The notes: generated by a model not told the origin, from the letters alone. DNA of 64,000 nucleotides from Lacinutrix sp. C3R15 (GCF_018860825.1 NZ_JAHKPZ010000012.1:62001-126000); one strand, 5' to 3'; numbered from the stretch's first letter, positions 16,003 to 25,591 are shown. Made by a program: numbers and translations.

Positions 16003-17498
16003 TAGTATGTGTTTTTTAATGTATTATTTATGACGATTAAATTTGCTTCTATGTTATTATTTGTAATGTTTTTATAGGCGTTTACATATGCCTCAGAAAA
16101 CTGTTTATTCTGTTGTAATTTTCCAAAAACAGTATCTATTTCTAAAAAGGCTGTAGGATTCTGTTTTGCTTCTATTGCTTTTTCGTTTAACTGAACTTTT
16201 AAGGCATCTTTTATATTTAAAGTTTCCCCATTTTCATTAGTTCCTAAACTGTAAATAGCCCAAGCAGCAGTTACAAACGCAGCTAACTGTATGGAACCAT
16301 TATTTTTTAATTGCGAATACACTGTTGGTAAAATAAAAATTGGAAATTTTGCTGAAGTTTCTGAACAAATACGATCAATTTGATCTTTAATATTGATGTT
16401 TCCGAAGCGTTCTAATAACGACTGCTTATAATCGTTTAGATTAATGCCTTCTAATTCGCCTAAGGTTGGAGTGACTTCGACATCCATATAGTGGGTTAAA
16501 AAGGTTCTGATATTTGGATTATTTACAGCTTGGTCAATAGTGTTATATCCCATTAAAGCACCAAGTAATCCTAATACAGAATGTCCTGCATTTAGTAAAC
16601 TTAGTTTCATTTTTTCGTAAGGCACAACATCTTCAACAAATTGTGCTCCAACCGTTTCCCAGGCTGGTCTTCCTGCTATAAAATTATCTTCAATAACCCA
16701 TTGTTTAAAAGGCTCGCAAACTACAGGCCATGCATCATCAATGCCAGAAGTTGTTTTTAAATGTGTTATATCTTCTGCGGCTGTAACAGGTGTAATTCTA
16801 TCTACCATAGCGTTTGGAAAAGAGACATTCTCATGAATCCAATCTACTAAACCTGGTGCTGCTTTAGCCACATAAGTCAATAACATATTTTGTGTCATGT
16901 GACCATTACCTTGAATGTTATCACAGGACTGTATTGTAATTCCTTTTAAACCACGTTCTTGTCGCAATTTTAAAGCTTGTGTTATATAACCAAATATGGT
17001 TTTTGGTGTGTTAGGATTTTCTAAATCGTGGATAATTAACGGATTTGTAAAATCGAATTTTTTAGTTGCTTCGTTATAATTATAACCTCCTTCTGTAATA
17101 GTTAAAGTGATGATTTTAACTTCTGGGCTAGCCATTTTATCGATGACCTTTGTAGGGTTTTCTGGAGCAAATAAACATTCGGTTATAGAACCAATAACAC
17201 GCTTGGTATGAGTACCATCTAACTCTTTAACAATTAAAGTATACAAGCCATCTTGCTCCTTTAGTGTGTTGTATATTTTGGTGTCAAAATCTAATAAAGC
17301 TACACCACAAATTCCCCAATCTTTTACAGACTCATCCTGTAACAACTCATCGGTATACAAGGCTTCGTGTGCTCTATGAAAACCACCAATACCTACATGT
17401 ACAATACCTGTTTTAATAGTTGCTCTATCATACTTAGGTGTTGCAACTCTTTCTGAAATAGCAGAAAGATTTTTATTATTTAATTTTAAATTTTCCAT
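16002..17498 (-). CDS. Mannitol 2-dehydrogenase-family polyol dehydrogenase
   Basis: The 498-residue protein belongs to the long-chain mannitol dehydrogenase family. The N-terminal NAD site is HVGIGGFHRAHEALYTDELL, and the catalytic residues K298, N303 and H306 (KLSLLNAGH) match the family's Lys-x4-Asn-x2-His triad. The length fits the mannitol 2-dehydrogenase branch, NAD-dependent oxidation of D-mannitol to fructose; arabinitol or fructuronate activity are alternatives within the family. The operon adds an ABC importer upstream and a PfkB kinase downstream, supporting mannitol to fructose to fructose 6-phosphate. It starts 15 bases after the permease stop and overlaps the epimerase start by one base. 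Confidence 0.9.
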   Translation of the reverse strand: MENLKLNNKNLSAISERVATPKYDRATIKTGIVHVGIGGFHRAHEALYTDELLQDESVKDWGICGVALLDFDTKIYNTLKEQDGLYTLIVKELDGTHTKRVIGSITECLFAPENPTKVIDKMASPEVKIITLTITEGGYNYNEATKKFDFTNPLIIHDLENPNTPKTIFGYITQALKLRQERGLKGITIQSCDNIQGNGHMTQNMLLTYVAKAAPGLVDWIHENVSFPNAMVDRITPVTAAEDITHLKTTSGIDDAWPVVCEPFKQWVIEDNFIAGRPAWETVGAQFVEDVVPYEKMKLSLLNAGHSVLGLLGALMGYNTIDQAVNNPNIRTFLTHYMDVEVTPTLGELEGINLNDYKQSLLERFGNINIKDQIDRICSETSAKFPIFILPTVYSQLKNNGSIQLAAFVTAAWAIYSLGTNENGETLNIKDALKVQLNEKAIEAKQNPTAFLEIDTVFGKLQQNKQFSEAYVNAYKNITNNNIEANLIVINNTLKNTY

Positions 17499-17512
17499 TA
17501 CAGAATATATGT

Positions 17513-18481
17513 TTATTTACTTTCAAATCTTTGTAACAAAACTGCAAAAATGATAATTGCACCTTTAACTACTTGTTGCGGATAAGAAGGAACATTTAGT
17601 AAGTTTAAAATGTTTCCTATTAGCCCTAAAATAAGAACACCCATTAATGTATTTATTGCTGTTCCTTTACCTCCATTTAAACTTGCGCCACCAATTACTA
17701 CTGCAGCAATAGCATCTAACTCCCAAGCCATTCCCATATTTGGAGACCCTAAATTGGTTCTAGAAGCAACAATAATTGCAGCAGTTGCTGCTAAGGCACC
17801 AGAAATAGCATATACTAAAAACTTGTATTTATTGACTTTTATTCCCGATAAACGAGACGCTTCTTCATTACTACCAATAGCGATAATTAATCGTCCAAAA
17901 ACGTTGTAACGTAGCATTACCATGGTACAGATTACGATGATAAAAAACACAATAGCAATGTTTGGAATACCTAAAGTAGCGTTATTTGCAAAGTTAGACA
18001 TGTACTGTCCTCCAACCGTTGTAAAGGTAACAGGAGAACCTTTAGAATAGATAAAACTAAGTCCTCTAGCAATAGTCATTAATGCCAAAGTAGCTACAAA
18101 GGGAGCCATTTTTTGATAAGCAACGAGGTAGCCAGAAACACTTCCTAATCCAAAACCTATAACAATAGTCATTAAAATAGCCAATGGTAAAGCAAAAATA
18201 TTGACTAAAATAGCAAAAGTAACAGCCAATAATGCTACCATGGAACCTACAGATAAATCAATACCACCAGTTAGAATTACAATGAGCATACCAATACTAA
18301 TAATACCAATACCTGAAACTTGTTTTAATAAGTTTGAAAGATTAACAGATGTAAAAAACACATCGGATATTAGTGCTGAAAAAATCACTAATAATATAAA
18401 AATGAATATAGTATTATACTTTACTAAAAACTTAAGTATACCTCCAGGGCTACTAAGTTGTTCTTTTATTGTTAAAGCCAT
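17513..18481 (-). CDS. Ribose-type ABC transporter permease (RbsC-like)
   Basis: The 322-residue hydrophobic protein has about nine to ten membrane segments and the RbsC/XylH family motif region GGIDLSVGSMVAL and GGASLNGGKGTAINTLMGV. It forms the inner-membrane channel with the ATPase at 18502 and receives cargo from the binding lipoprotein at 20042. ABC sugar importers of this type are uncommon in Bacteroidota, which normally use SusCD and MFS systems; its presence with a mannitol dehydrogenase suggests polyol uptake. It starts 21 bases after the ATPase stop. Confidence 0.92.
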   Translation of the reverse strand: MALTIKEQLSSPGGILKFLVKYNTIFIFILLVIFSALISDVFFTSVNLSNLLKQVSGIGIISIGMLIVILTGGIDLSVGSMVALLAVTFAILVNIFALPLAILMTIVIGFGLGSVSGYLVAYQKMAPFVATLALMTIARGLSFIYSKGSPVTFTTVGGQYMSNFANNATLGIPNIAIVFFIIVICTMVMLRYNVFGRLIIAIGSNEEASRLSGIKVNKYKFLVYAISGALAATAAIIVASRTNLGSPNMGMAWELDAIAAVVIGGASLNGGKGTAINTLMGVLILGLIGNILNLLNVPSYPQQVVKGAIIIFAVLLQRFESK

Positions 18482-18501
18482 AATATGAATGTTTAATTAG
18501 T

Positions 18502-20025
18502 TTAATTATATTGTTTTAATGGTTCTCCTATAGAGTAACGCAAAATGTTTTCTTCTGAAAATTGTTCTTTTTGTAACTCGCCATAAAAAGTACCTTCGTG
18601 CATTACAAGAATACGGTCTGAAATACCCATAATTTCTGGCATATCTGATGATATTACAACTACTCCAACCCCTTTTTTAGCGACTTCATTAATAAGGTTA
18701 TAAATTTCAATTTTTGCACCTACATCTACGCCACGTGTTGGTTCATCAATAAAAATAACTTTACTATCAATACTTAACCATTTAGCTAAAGCTACTTTTT
18801 GCTGATTTCCACCACTAAGATTTTTTACATTAACCTCAGAACTTGGTGTTTTAATGTTTAATTTTTCAATGAGACCTAATACTTTTTTATATTCATTTTC
18901 AACATTAATAAATCCTAGTTTACTAGAAATAGCATCAAAACTTGTCACACTAATATTACGTCTAATAGATAATGGTAAAAAGACACCTTCTTCTTTTCTA
19001 TCTTCAGAAACAAAACCAATTTGATAACCAGCAGCATCAACAGGAGAGTTTGTTTTAATTTCTTTGCCTTCTAAGATTAAGGTACCCGATTTCTTTTTAT
19101 CTGCACCAAAAATAAGTTTTGCCGTTTCTGTTCTTCCGCTTCCACCCAAACCAGCAATACCTAAAACTTCACCTGGTTTTACATGAAAAGACACATTATG
19201 AACCATGGTATCTTTAGCTGTTAAATTTTTGACTTCAAAAATAGGAACCTCTCCAATTTTAATGTTTCTGGCTGGATATAAGTCTTTTAGCTCTCTACCA
19301 ATCATTAAATGGATTACTCCATCTTTATCTGTATCTGCAATAGCCATACTACCTGTATCTACACCATCTCTAAGTACAGTAACCGAGTCTGCAATACTAA
19401 AAATCTCATCTAAATGATGGGATATGTATATAATAGATATACCTTTTTCTTTAAGCTTAAAAAGAATATTAAAAAGTTTTTTTACGTCTTTAGGATCAAA
19501 AACAGTAGTTGGCTCATCTAATACTAATACTTTGGTATCTTCAGATATTGCTTTTGCAATTTCTACCACTTGTTTTTGTACAATACTTAAGTTTTTAACT
19601 TTGGCAGAAGCATCTATTTTAAAACCTAAAGAGTCTAATAATTCTTGTGCATCTTGAATTAAGCCTTTCCAATTCATCCAGGTTTTATTAGCACCTAGTT
19701 TGTGCAAATAAATATTTTCTGCAACCGATAAATCATTGACTAAAGATAGTTCCTGATATACCACGTTTATGCCTAAAATTTGACCTTCATGGGTGTTTTT
19801 AGGATTAACTTCTTGTCCATCTAAAACAACCGTTCCTGCATCTTTTTGATGTACACCACTAAGTATTTTAATTAACGTAGATTTCCCTGCTCCATTCTCG
19901 CCTAACAAGGCATGAATTTCTGCTGGTTTTACTTTAAGGTTTACATTTTTAAGTACCGAAACAACACCAAAACTTTTTGATATTCCTGTCATTTCTAGAC
20001 GATATTCATTTTCTGAATTTTTCAT
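18502..20025 (-). CDS. Sugar ABC transporter ATPase with two ABC domains (RbsA/MglA-like)
   Basis: The 507-residue protein contains two ABC cassettes. The N-terminal one has Walker A GENGAGKST, signature NLSIVQKQ and Walker B VLVLDEPT. The C-terminal one has a degenerate Walker A (GLGGSGRTET), an intact signature LSGGNQQK and Walker B IDEPTRGVD. The degenerate second Walker A is typical of RbsA/MglA and means one main hydrolysis site. It energises import with the RbsC-like permease and the binding lipoprotein. Order in the operon (binding protein, ATPase, permease) is as in related clusters. Confidence 0.93.
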   Translation of the reverse strand: MKNSENEYRLEMTGISKSFGVVSVLKNVNLKVKPAEIHALLGENGAGKSTLIKILSGVHQKDAGTVVLDGQEVNPKNTHEGQILGINVVYQELSLVNDLSVAENIYLHKLGANKTWMNWKGLIQDAQELLDSLGFKIDASAKVKNLSIVQKQVVEIAKAISEDTKVLVLDEPTTVFDPKDVKKLFNILFKLKEKGISIIYISHHLDEIFSIADSVTVLRDGVDTGSMAIADTDKDGVIHLMIGRELKDLYPARNIKIGEVPIFEVKNLTAKDTMVHNVSFHVKPGEVLGIAGLGGSGRTETAKLIFGADKKKSGTLILEGKEIKTNSPVDAAGYQIGFVSEDRKEEGVFLPLSIRRNISVTSFDAISSKLGFINVENEYKKVLGLIEKLNIKTPSSEVNVKNLSGGNQQKVALAKWLSIDSKVIFIDEPTRGVDVGAKIEIYNLINEVAKKGVGVVVISSDMPEIMGISDRILVMHEGTFYGELQKEQFSEENILRYSIGEPLKQYN

Positions 20026-20041
20026 ACCAAATATTTAAATA

Positions 20042-21100
20042 TTAAAAAATAGCATTTGGGTTGTAATATTTGGCAGCGTTATCTTTGGTAATCAACAAAG
20101 GAGCAGTGTATGATTTTTTATCAAAATCTTTTCTACCATTCATATATTCTACAGCATACTGTACAGCATTTTTACCAATTTGCACAGGGCTGTTCATTGC
20201 AGTACAACCATAAAAATCGGTTTCCATGATATATTTAATAGCTTCTTTTTGTCCGTCAGCACCAGCAACAATTAAAATATCATCTGTTTTACCCGCTTGT
20301 GCAATGGCTTTAATAGCGCCAAGTACACAAACATCAGACTCTGTAATCACTACATTAATATCTGGATGTGCTACTAAAATATCTTCCATAGCTTTAAGTC
20401 CGCCAGCATAAGACCATTCTGTATACGCTTGTGTTTTTACATTTAAGTTAATTTTACCAAGCGTACGTAATTGTTCTTCTGTAATACCTTGTAATAAACC
20501 TTGTTTACGAGTTCTACCTACAGGGTTTCCTGCATTACCACTTAGTAGTGCAATATTCATTTGTTTGCTTCCAAATTTTTTAGCTAACCACTCACCTGCT
20601 AACTCTCCATTAGCTAAGTTGTTAGATTGAATAGTTGTAACAAAGTCTGCTGAAGGATTTATAGAACTATCAATTATAAAAACAGGTATTCCTGCAGCTT
20701 TAGCTACTTTAGTTACACCAACTAAAGCATCTGGATCTTTAGGATTTAAAAGTAAAGCATCTACACCTTTTGTAATAAGATCTTCAACAGCAGCAATTTG
20801 TTTGGTAATATCATCTTGACCATCAGCAGATAAAAACTGCATTCCATTTTTTTCTGTTGTAGATTTTATACTTTGCCACAATGCTTGATAATAAGGAGCA
20901 TTTAGCGAAGGGGAACAATACCCTATTTTTTTACCAGTAAGATCTATTTTACTATCAATAATATCACCTATGTTTTCTGCGGAATTATCTGTTTTTTCCG
21001 AATTATTAAGTTGTTCTGCACAACCCGTTAAAAACAATAATAGCGCAAGCATAGGAAACACCAATCTTATCATATTTACTTTAGTAGTTTTTGTTTTCAT
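20042..21100 (-). CDS. Sugar/polyol ABC transporter substrate-binding lipoprotein (RbsB-like)
   Basis: The frame opens at 21112, but MKTKTTKVNMIRLVFPMLAL from 21100 gives a proper lipoprotein signal with lipobox LTGC (Cys27), so this start is preferred. The mature part is a periplasmic-binding-protein type 1 fold: KKIGYCSPSLNAPYYQALWQ at the start, then GVDALLLNPKDPDALVGVTK and IPVFIIDSSI. It should capture the sugar alcohol in the periplasm, anchored to the inner membrane, and deliver it to the RbsC-like permease. Specificity is not readable; operon context points to mannitol or a similar polyol. It is 16 bases upstream of the ATPase gene. Confidence 0.9.
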   Translation of the reverse strand: MKTKTTKVNMIRLVFPMLALLLFLTGCAEQLNNSEKTDNSAENIGDIIDSKIDLTGKKIGYCSPSLNAPYYQALWQSIKSTTEKNGMQFLSADGQDDITKQIAAVEDLITKGVDALLLNPKDPDALVGVTKVAKAAGIPVFIIDSSINPSADFVTTIQSNNLANGELAGEWLAKKFGSKQMNIALLSGNAGNPVGRTRKQGLLQGITEEQLRTLGKINLNVKTQAYTEWSYAGGLKAMEDILVAHPDINVVITESDVCVLGAIKAIAQAGKTDDILIVAGADGQKEAIKYIMETDFYGCTAMNSPVQIGKNAVQYAVEYMNGRKDFDKKSYTAPLLITKDNAAKYYNPNAIF

Positions 21101-21156
21101 AATTAGTATCATTTACAATCTTAACACATTTAAAGTTAAGGGTTTATGTTTATAAA

Positions 21157-22041
21157 TTAAAATAAAGCAACGTCTAATTGTATTACTGTTTTTTCTTGTT
21201 CTGGATTCCACATAAGTGTTACATCTACAGGTATTGTGTGTTTTAAAACTGTAAATTGTTTATTGTAAGTAGCTCCTACATTAATAATATTTCCAGCTCC
21301 TTCTGTATAAAACGTTTTATCTGTAATAAAAGACCAGGCACCACCTGTAAATAGGGATAAACTAGAATTTTTATTTTGCCAAACTTTACTTGAAACTTCA
21401 AAATAATGGGTCCAAGAGTTCTTTAAATCACCATTGTCTTGTACTTCATAATCTCCAGAACCACCACCAATAATAGTAGCAAAATATAATAAGGTATTAG
21501 GTGTTACATTATAACCAAAATTTAGATCTACAAAATTGTATCCCTGTGTTTTATCATAGCTCCAATATTCTAATTTATCTCCTCTTTCTTCTACTCCTGT
21601 ATAATTATTATGTGAAACTGCTTCTATAAAGAATTTATCTGAAAAACGATATTTAGTATATATAGATACTTCTTTATAATACGCACTTTCATTTTCTGCA
21701 GTATTTATATTTTTTACATCCACAGAAGAAAAACTAGCACCTCCCCAAAATCCAAAAGTAAATTTTTCATTTTTAGAGTTATACTCAATATTTGAAGCAA
21801 TCACAGCTCCAGGATGCACAACAAATCCGTGCCATGTATGCATGTTTTTTAAATGAGCACCAATACTAAAGGGCTTGTATGTATCTAAAACTTGTTCAGC
21901 AACAACATCATTTTCTTGAGCTGATACAATACTGCAAGTAAAAAACATTACAATACTTGCCAATATTAAAATATTTTTTGTTTCTCTATTACACTGTCCA
22001 TTCAAGTTATTGTTTACAATAATTTTTACAAATCTTTTCAT
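21157..22041 (-). CDS. Putative outer-membrane beta-barrel protein, first gene of the polyol operon
   Basis: The 294-residue protein has a positively charged leader, a hydrophobic signal segment (ILILASIVMFFTCSIVSAQ) and then alternating aromatic strands (WGGASFSSVDV, YTKYRFSDKFFIEAVSHNNY), ending in the outer-membrane-typical Phe (QLDVALF). These traits suggest a 12- to 14-strand barrel. I do not recognise a named family. Lying 57 bases before the start of the binding lipoprotein, it is probably the outer-membrane entry pore for the polyol. A perfect inverted repeat at 22072-22094 sits 30 bases before its start. The function is inferred from position. Confidence 0.65.
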   Translation of the reverse strand: MKRFVKIIVNNNLNGQCNRETKNILILASIVMFFTCSIVSAQENDVVAEQVLDTYKPFSIGAHLKNMHTWHGFVVHPGAVIASNIEYNSKNEKFTFGFWGGASFSSVDVKNINTAENESAYYKEVSIYTKYRFSDKFFIEAVSHNNYTGVEERGDKLEYWSYDKTQGYNFVDLNFGYNVTPNTLLYFATIIGGGSGDYEVQDNGDLKNSWTHYFEVSSKVWQNKNSSLSLFTGGAWSFITDKTFYTEGAGNIINVGATYNKQFTVLKHTIPVDVTLMWNPEQEKTVIQLDVALF

Positions 22042-22071
22042 GGTCTATATTATTATTATTTTAACTTATTT

Positions 22072-22094
22072 ACAAACGTCATTTTTACGTTTGT
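22072..22094. promoter_or_regulatory. Perfect inverted repeat, candidate operator of the polyol operon
   Basis: ACAAACGT, 7 bases, ACGTTTGT is a perfect 8-bp inverted repeat. It lies 30 bases upstream of the first gene of the polyol operon in the 265-base gap shared with the divergent Nudix regulator. It has no T tract, so it looks more like a dimer-binding site than a terminator. A 5' leader hairpin is the alternative. Confidence 0.5.
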
Positions 22095-22186
22095 TTTTCA
22101 AATGTATTACAATTAAATGCATAAATCCTAATTTTTCTTTAAAAAAATATGTTATTTTAACTTTTATATATACTATATTGACAATA

Positions 22187-22207
22187 TAATTGTTTATTTT
22201 ACAATTA
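22187..22207. promoter_or_regulatory. Second inverted repeat in the divergent regulatory gap
   Basis: TAATTGT, 7 bases, ACAATTA is a perfect 7-bp inverted repeat with the same 7-base spacer as the repeat at 22072-22094. An overlapping ACAAT-ATA-ATTGT palindrome lies at 22181-22193. AT-rich sequence makes chance matches easier, so confidence is low. Confidence 0.3.
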
Positions 22208-22283
22208 AGAGCATCTATTTTTATAATGTATTAATGACGTTTATTAAATTTTATATATATTAGTAACAAATAAAACAAATAGT

Positions 22284-22291
22284 TATTTTTG
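22284..22291 (+). promoter_or_regulatory. -7 box of the Nudix-type regulator gene
   Basis: TATTTTTG matches TAnnTTTG and lies 15 bases before the ATG at 22307, predicting a very short leader. No TTTG element at -33 is evident. Confidence 0.4.
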
Positions 22292-22306
22292 TAATCAATT
22301 AAACTT

Positions 22307-23044
22307 ATGGAACCGGAAAAAATATTAAATATATCTGTTGATTGTGTAGTTTTTGGATACGATATAAATACCAAATCTTTAAATGTTTTATTAATAAATC
22401 GCTTTTTAGAATCTGAGGATAAAAAAGAAGTTTTGGTTAATGATTATGTTTTAACAGGATATCACGTATACAAAAATGAAACTTTAGATGAAACTGCAAC
22501 TAGAGTTTTAAAAGAACTAACAGGATTAACAAATCAATACAAAAAACAGTTTAAAGCTTTTGGTAATCCAGATCGATTAATGAATCCTAAAGATATTATT
22601 TGGATAAAAAACGAAGCTTTCAATTTAAGAACTACCACTATAGCTTATTATTTTTTATTAAAAACTGAAGATGTAGATTTAAAAAACAATAAAAATAAGG
22701 CAAAATGGTTTCCTGTTAATAATCTACCAGAAGTAGGATTTGATCATGAGCAAATAATACTTGAAGCTTATGAAGATTTAAAAGTAAAATGCCTATCTAA
22801 ACCTATTATATTTAAATTACTTCCAGACAAGTTTACTATTAATGATGTACAAGATTTATATCAATCTATTTTAGGTATAGAAATAGATAATAGAAATTTT
22901 AGAAGAAAATTAATAAACAAAAAATATATTATCGCATTAGACGAAAAGCAAGTAGGTGTCTCTAAAAAGCCTGCTCAGCTATATATGTTTAGCAAAGATA
23001 TTTATGACAAAATGTTTCAGAAAAATTACCTTATAAGTATCTAA
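22307..23044 (+). CDS. Nudix-related transcriptional regulator (NrtR/AraR-like) of the polyol operon
   Basis: The 245-residue protein has an N-terminal Nudix fold (about residues 8-150) and a C-terminal winged helix (about 160-235: LPDKFTINDVQDLYQSILG, then NRNFRRKLINKKYI). The Nudix box region is degenerate (ETATRVLKELTGL in place of the REUxEExGU core), so hydrolysis is unlikely and the domain probably senses a ligand. This layout is that of NrtR-family regulators; in Bacteroides a member (AraR) controls arabinose genes. Divergent placement next to the polyol operon suggests it regulates that operon, sensing a sugar or polyol derivative. The family is well supported; the target is inferred from position and from the inverted repeats in the gap. 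Confidence 0.85.
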   Translation: MEPEKILNISVDCVVFGYDINTKSLNVLLINRFLESEDKKEVLVNDYVLTGYHVYKNETLDETATRVLKELTGLTNQYKKQFKAFGNPDRLMNPKDIIWIKNEAFNLRTTTIAYYFLLKTEDVDLKNNKNKAKWFPVNNLPEVGFDHEQIILEAYEDLKVKCLSKPIIFKLLPDKFTINDVQDLYQSILGIEIDNRNFRRKLINKKYIIALDEKQVGVSKKPAQLYMFSKDIYDKMFQKNYLISI

Positions 23045-23208
23045 TTTTTTAGTTGTTTTTAATTCATTCAAGGTCTGTTATTTCTTTTTATAAAGCTTCT
23101 GCTTTTAATTTTAGCATACTTTATTAATAACCCTTTCTAAAATGGTTTGGTTTAATTAGTTAAAAAACACACTATTGAGAAATACTAAACTCAATAATTG
23201 TAAATACA

Positions 23209-23832
23209 CTACGCTGTTATTAAGTTAAAAGATAGTTTAATTCCTTGAATAACCATACCTGTTCCAATTATAGCAATGATTAAACCCATAATTTTTCCTA
23301 TTACAGAAATCACGTTATGCCCAACTATATTAACAATTAAGTCACTTAATCTAAAAGTAAAAAAGGTTAGCAAACTCATGGAGCCAAATATAAGGATAAC
23401 TAAAATTATGTGTATAGCTTCTGCGTTAGACACAAAGTTCATAGCAGTAACAATTGTTCCTGGTCCTGCCAAGATTGGAATAGCTAAAGGGGAAACAGCA
23501 ATGTTTTCATCAATATGAACATTCTTAATGTTTTTTACGTTCGATTTTTTAGATTGTAGCATCTCAAAACCAATATAAAAAATAAGTATTCCTCCAGTAA
23601 TCTTAAAGGCCGGAATACTGATGTTAAATAATTCAAAAATATATTTTCCTAAGAGAACAAAAATAGTAACAATAGCAAAAGCTATTAAATTAGATCGTTT
23701 ATTTATATCTCTTTTTGTTTTTACATCTGCTCCTTCTGTTAAAGACACAAAAACCGTCATATTTGATATAGGGTTTGTTATAGCAAAAAAGGCTGTAAAC
23801 ACTGTGATTGAAAAGGTAATTAGATTATCCAT
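23209..23832 (-). CDS. MarC family integral membrane protein
   Basis: The 207-residue protein has six predicted membrane segments and the MarC/UPF0056 signature NPISNMTVFVSLT near the start, plus PLAIPILAGPGTIVTAM in the middle. The family was once linked to multiple antibiotic resistance, but that link was not upheld; the transported substrate is unknown. The gene is isolated: 164 bases from the regulator stop on one side and 280 bases from the protease cluster on the other. Confidence 0.9.
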   Translation of the reverse strand: MDNLITFSITVFTAFFAITNPISNMTVFVSLTEGADVKTKRDINKRSNLIAFAIVTIFVLLGKYIFELFNISIPAFKITGGILIFYIGFEMLQSKKSNVKNIKNVHIDENIAVSPLAIPILAGPGTIVTAMNFVSNAEAIHIILVILIFGSMSLLTFFTFRLSDLIVNIVGHNVISVIGKIMGLIIAIIGTGMVIQGIKLSFNLITA

Positions 23833-24112
23833 TTTAATAAAAATTTAATCGTGCAAGAAATTGAATTACTTATTTATACACAAGTAATTTAGCTTTTTTT
23901 ATAAAAATAAAATTAAGAAATAAAATTCACCATTGTGCTTCTAATTTTTCATCATTATTATAAAGGAAACCTTTAATGACTAATAACTGATTTTAAAACA
24001 ATTAAATAAATTTCTTATTTATAATTTGCTGTATTTCAATTGTAATAGAAAATAGTATATTTAACCTATATTTTTTATTATCGTTTTTTCTATTGTATAA
24101 CAAATCTTAAAC

Positions 24113-25591
24113 ATGAATGTAAAGGTAAAATTTTTTAAATGTTTTTTTATTGTACTTTTATTAAGCTCCTTCTACCTACAAGCTCAAGAAATAAAAATGT
24201 GTGGCTATCAAGGCTACCAAACTGTAGAAGAAGTAGCGTCTGCCTGTGAATTACAAGGAGCTACTACATCTAGTACAAGCACAGAAAGTGCCACATTAGT
24301 AGTAGATAACATTCTTGACAAAGTAGGCTTATTTAGAAACTTTTTAATAGAACAATGTGATGATATTAATAATGCCTTAGCTGTTACAATGCCTCTTGAA
24401 GGCGGAGACTTGGAGCGTTACATATTATATGATCAAGACTTTTTTAGTAAAGTTTCTGCTTCTACAGGAACAGATTGGGGAAACACAAGTATTCTTGCTC
24501 ATGAAGTTGGCCATCATTTAAATGGCCATACCTTAAAAAGTGGTGGTAGTAATCATAAAATAGAGCTACAAGCAGATGAATTTTCTGGTTTTGTATTAGC
24601 AAGAATGCAATGCTCACTAGAAGATGCACAAAGTGCTGTAAGTAAATTGTTACCAGATGAAGGTTCTGCGACACATCCAGCTAAAGCAGATAGATTACAT
24701 GCTATAAAAAAAGGTTGGTATCGTGGTAACGGAAAAACAATTCCTACTAGAAAAATAGAAGATGTTAAAAAAGAAATTGAAAACATTAAAGAAGTTGAAA
24801 ATGATATAGAAATTAATGATGAAAAGGAAGTAGAAGAAATCATTGCTAACACCGAAGAAGAATTAATACAAGCAATACTTGGTCGTTATATTGAAGCTAT
24901 TGGAGGTCAAGAAAAGGTATCTCAAATAAAAACCTTTTATCAAGAACGCAAAATTATTTCAAATATGAAGATAAATGGTGAAGAAATGAAATCTGAATTA
25001 ACGAGCAAACTACACTTTTTAAAACCTTCACAATTGTACCAAGAAATGACAACCAAAACAAAAGAAAATGAATCTGCATTTGAGATTTTAATTGTTGATG
25101 GCAAAACTTACATTAAAATGAATTTAAATAAAGATTGGGTTTATCAAAAGGATAGCCAATCTACTTTTACAAAAAATAGTACAAGTTATGTCATAGAATA
25201 TTCGCAACTAATAAATAATGCTAAAGCAACATATCTGGGAATTAAAGAAATTAACAATATTAAATGTCATGTCGTAAAATTCGATAAAATAGAATTAGCA
25301 ACAAATATGGAAATGATTTCTACCAAATATTTTAATACAGAAAGCGGCTTATTGCTATTTGAAGACCAGATTGTGTTAATGAAAAATGCATCTTTTACAA
25401 CCGAAACAATATCAAAAACAACATACAAAGATTATAAAGAAGTTGATGGTATTCTTTTTTCGCTTAGACAAGAACTAGAAATGGAAACAAAAACAGATAA
25501 GCAAACTTTTAAGTCTAAGGCCACTACTCTATTTAGCGAGATACAAATAAACCCAACAATAAATACTTCAAAATTTAAAATAGATGATTAA
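24113..25591 (+). CDS. Secreted M48-like zinc metalloprotease with LolA-like C-terminal domain (paralog 1)
   Basis: The 492-residue protein has a signal peptide (FFIVLLLSSFYLQAQ) and then the protease module shared by the next three genes: VDNILDKVGLFRNF, ERYILYDQDFF, ILAHEVGHHLNGH (zinc ligands H130 and H134, catalytic E131), then IELQADEFSG with the likely third ligand E151, and THPAKADRLHAI. A charged linker follows (residues about 215-250). The C-terminal domain (about 255-492: ILGRYIEAIGGQEKVSQIKT onward) looks like a LolA/LppX-type lipid-binding half-barrel. It is the most diverged of the four. The next gene starts inside its end (8-base overlap). Zinc-protease identity is strong; the C-terminal fold is inferred. 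Confidence 0.8.
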   Translation: MNVKVKFFKCFFIVLLLSSFYLQAQEIKMCGYQGYQTVEEVASACELQGATTSSTSTESATLVVDNILDKVGLFRNFLIEQCDDINNALAVTMPLEGGDLERYILYDQDFFSKVSASTGTDWGNTSILAHEVGHHLNGHTLKSGGSNHKIELQADEFSGFVLARMQCSLEDAQSAVSKLLPDEGSATHPAKADRLHAIKKGWYRGNGKTIPTRKIEDVKKEIENIKEVENDIEINDEKEVEEIIANTEEELIQAILGRYIEAIGGQEKVSQIKTFYQERKIISNMKINGEEMKSELTSKLHFLKPSQLYQEMTTKTKENESAFEILIVDGKTYIKMNLNKDWVYQKDSQSTFTKNSTSYVIEYSQLINNAKATYLGIKEINNIKCHVVKFDKIELATNMEMISTKYFNTESGLLLFEDQIVLMKNASFTTETISKTTYKDYKEVDGILFSLRQELEMETKTDKQTFKSKATTLFSEIQINPTINTSKFKIDD

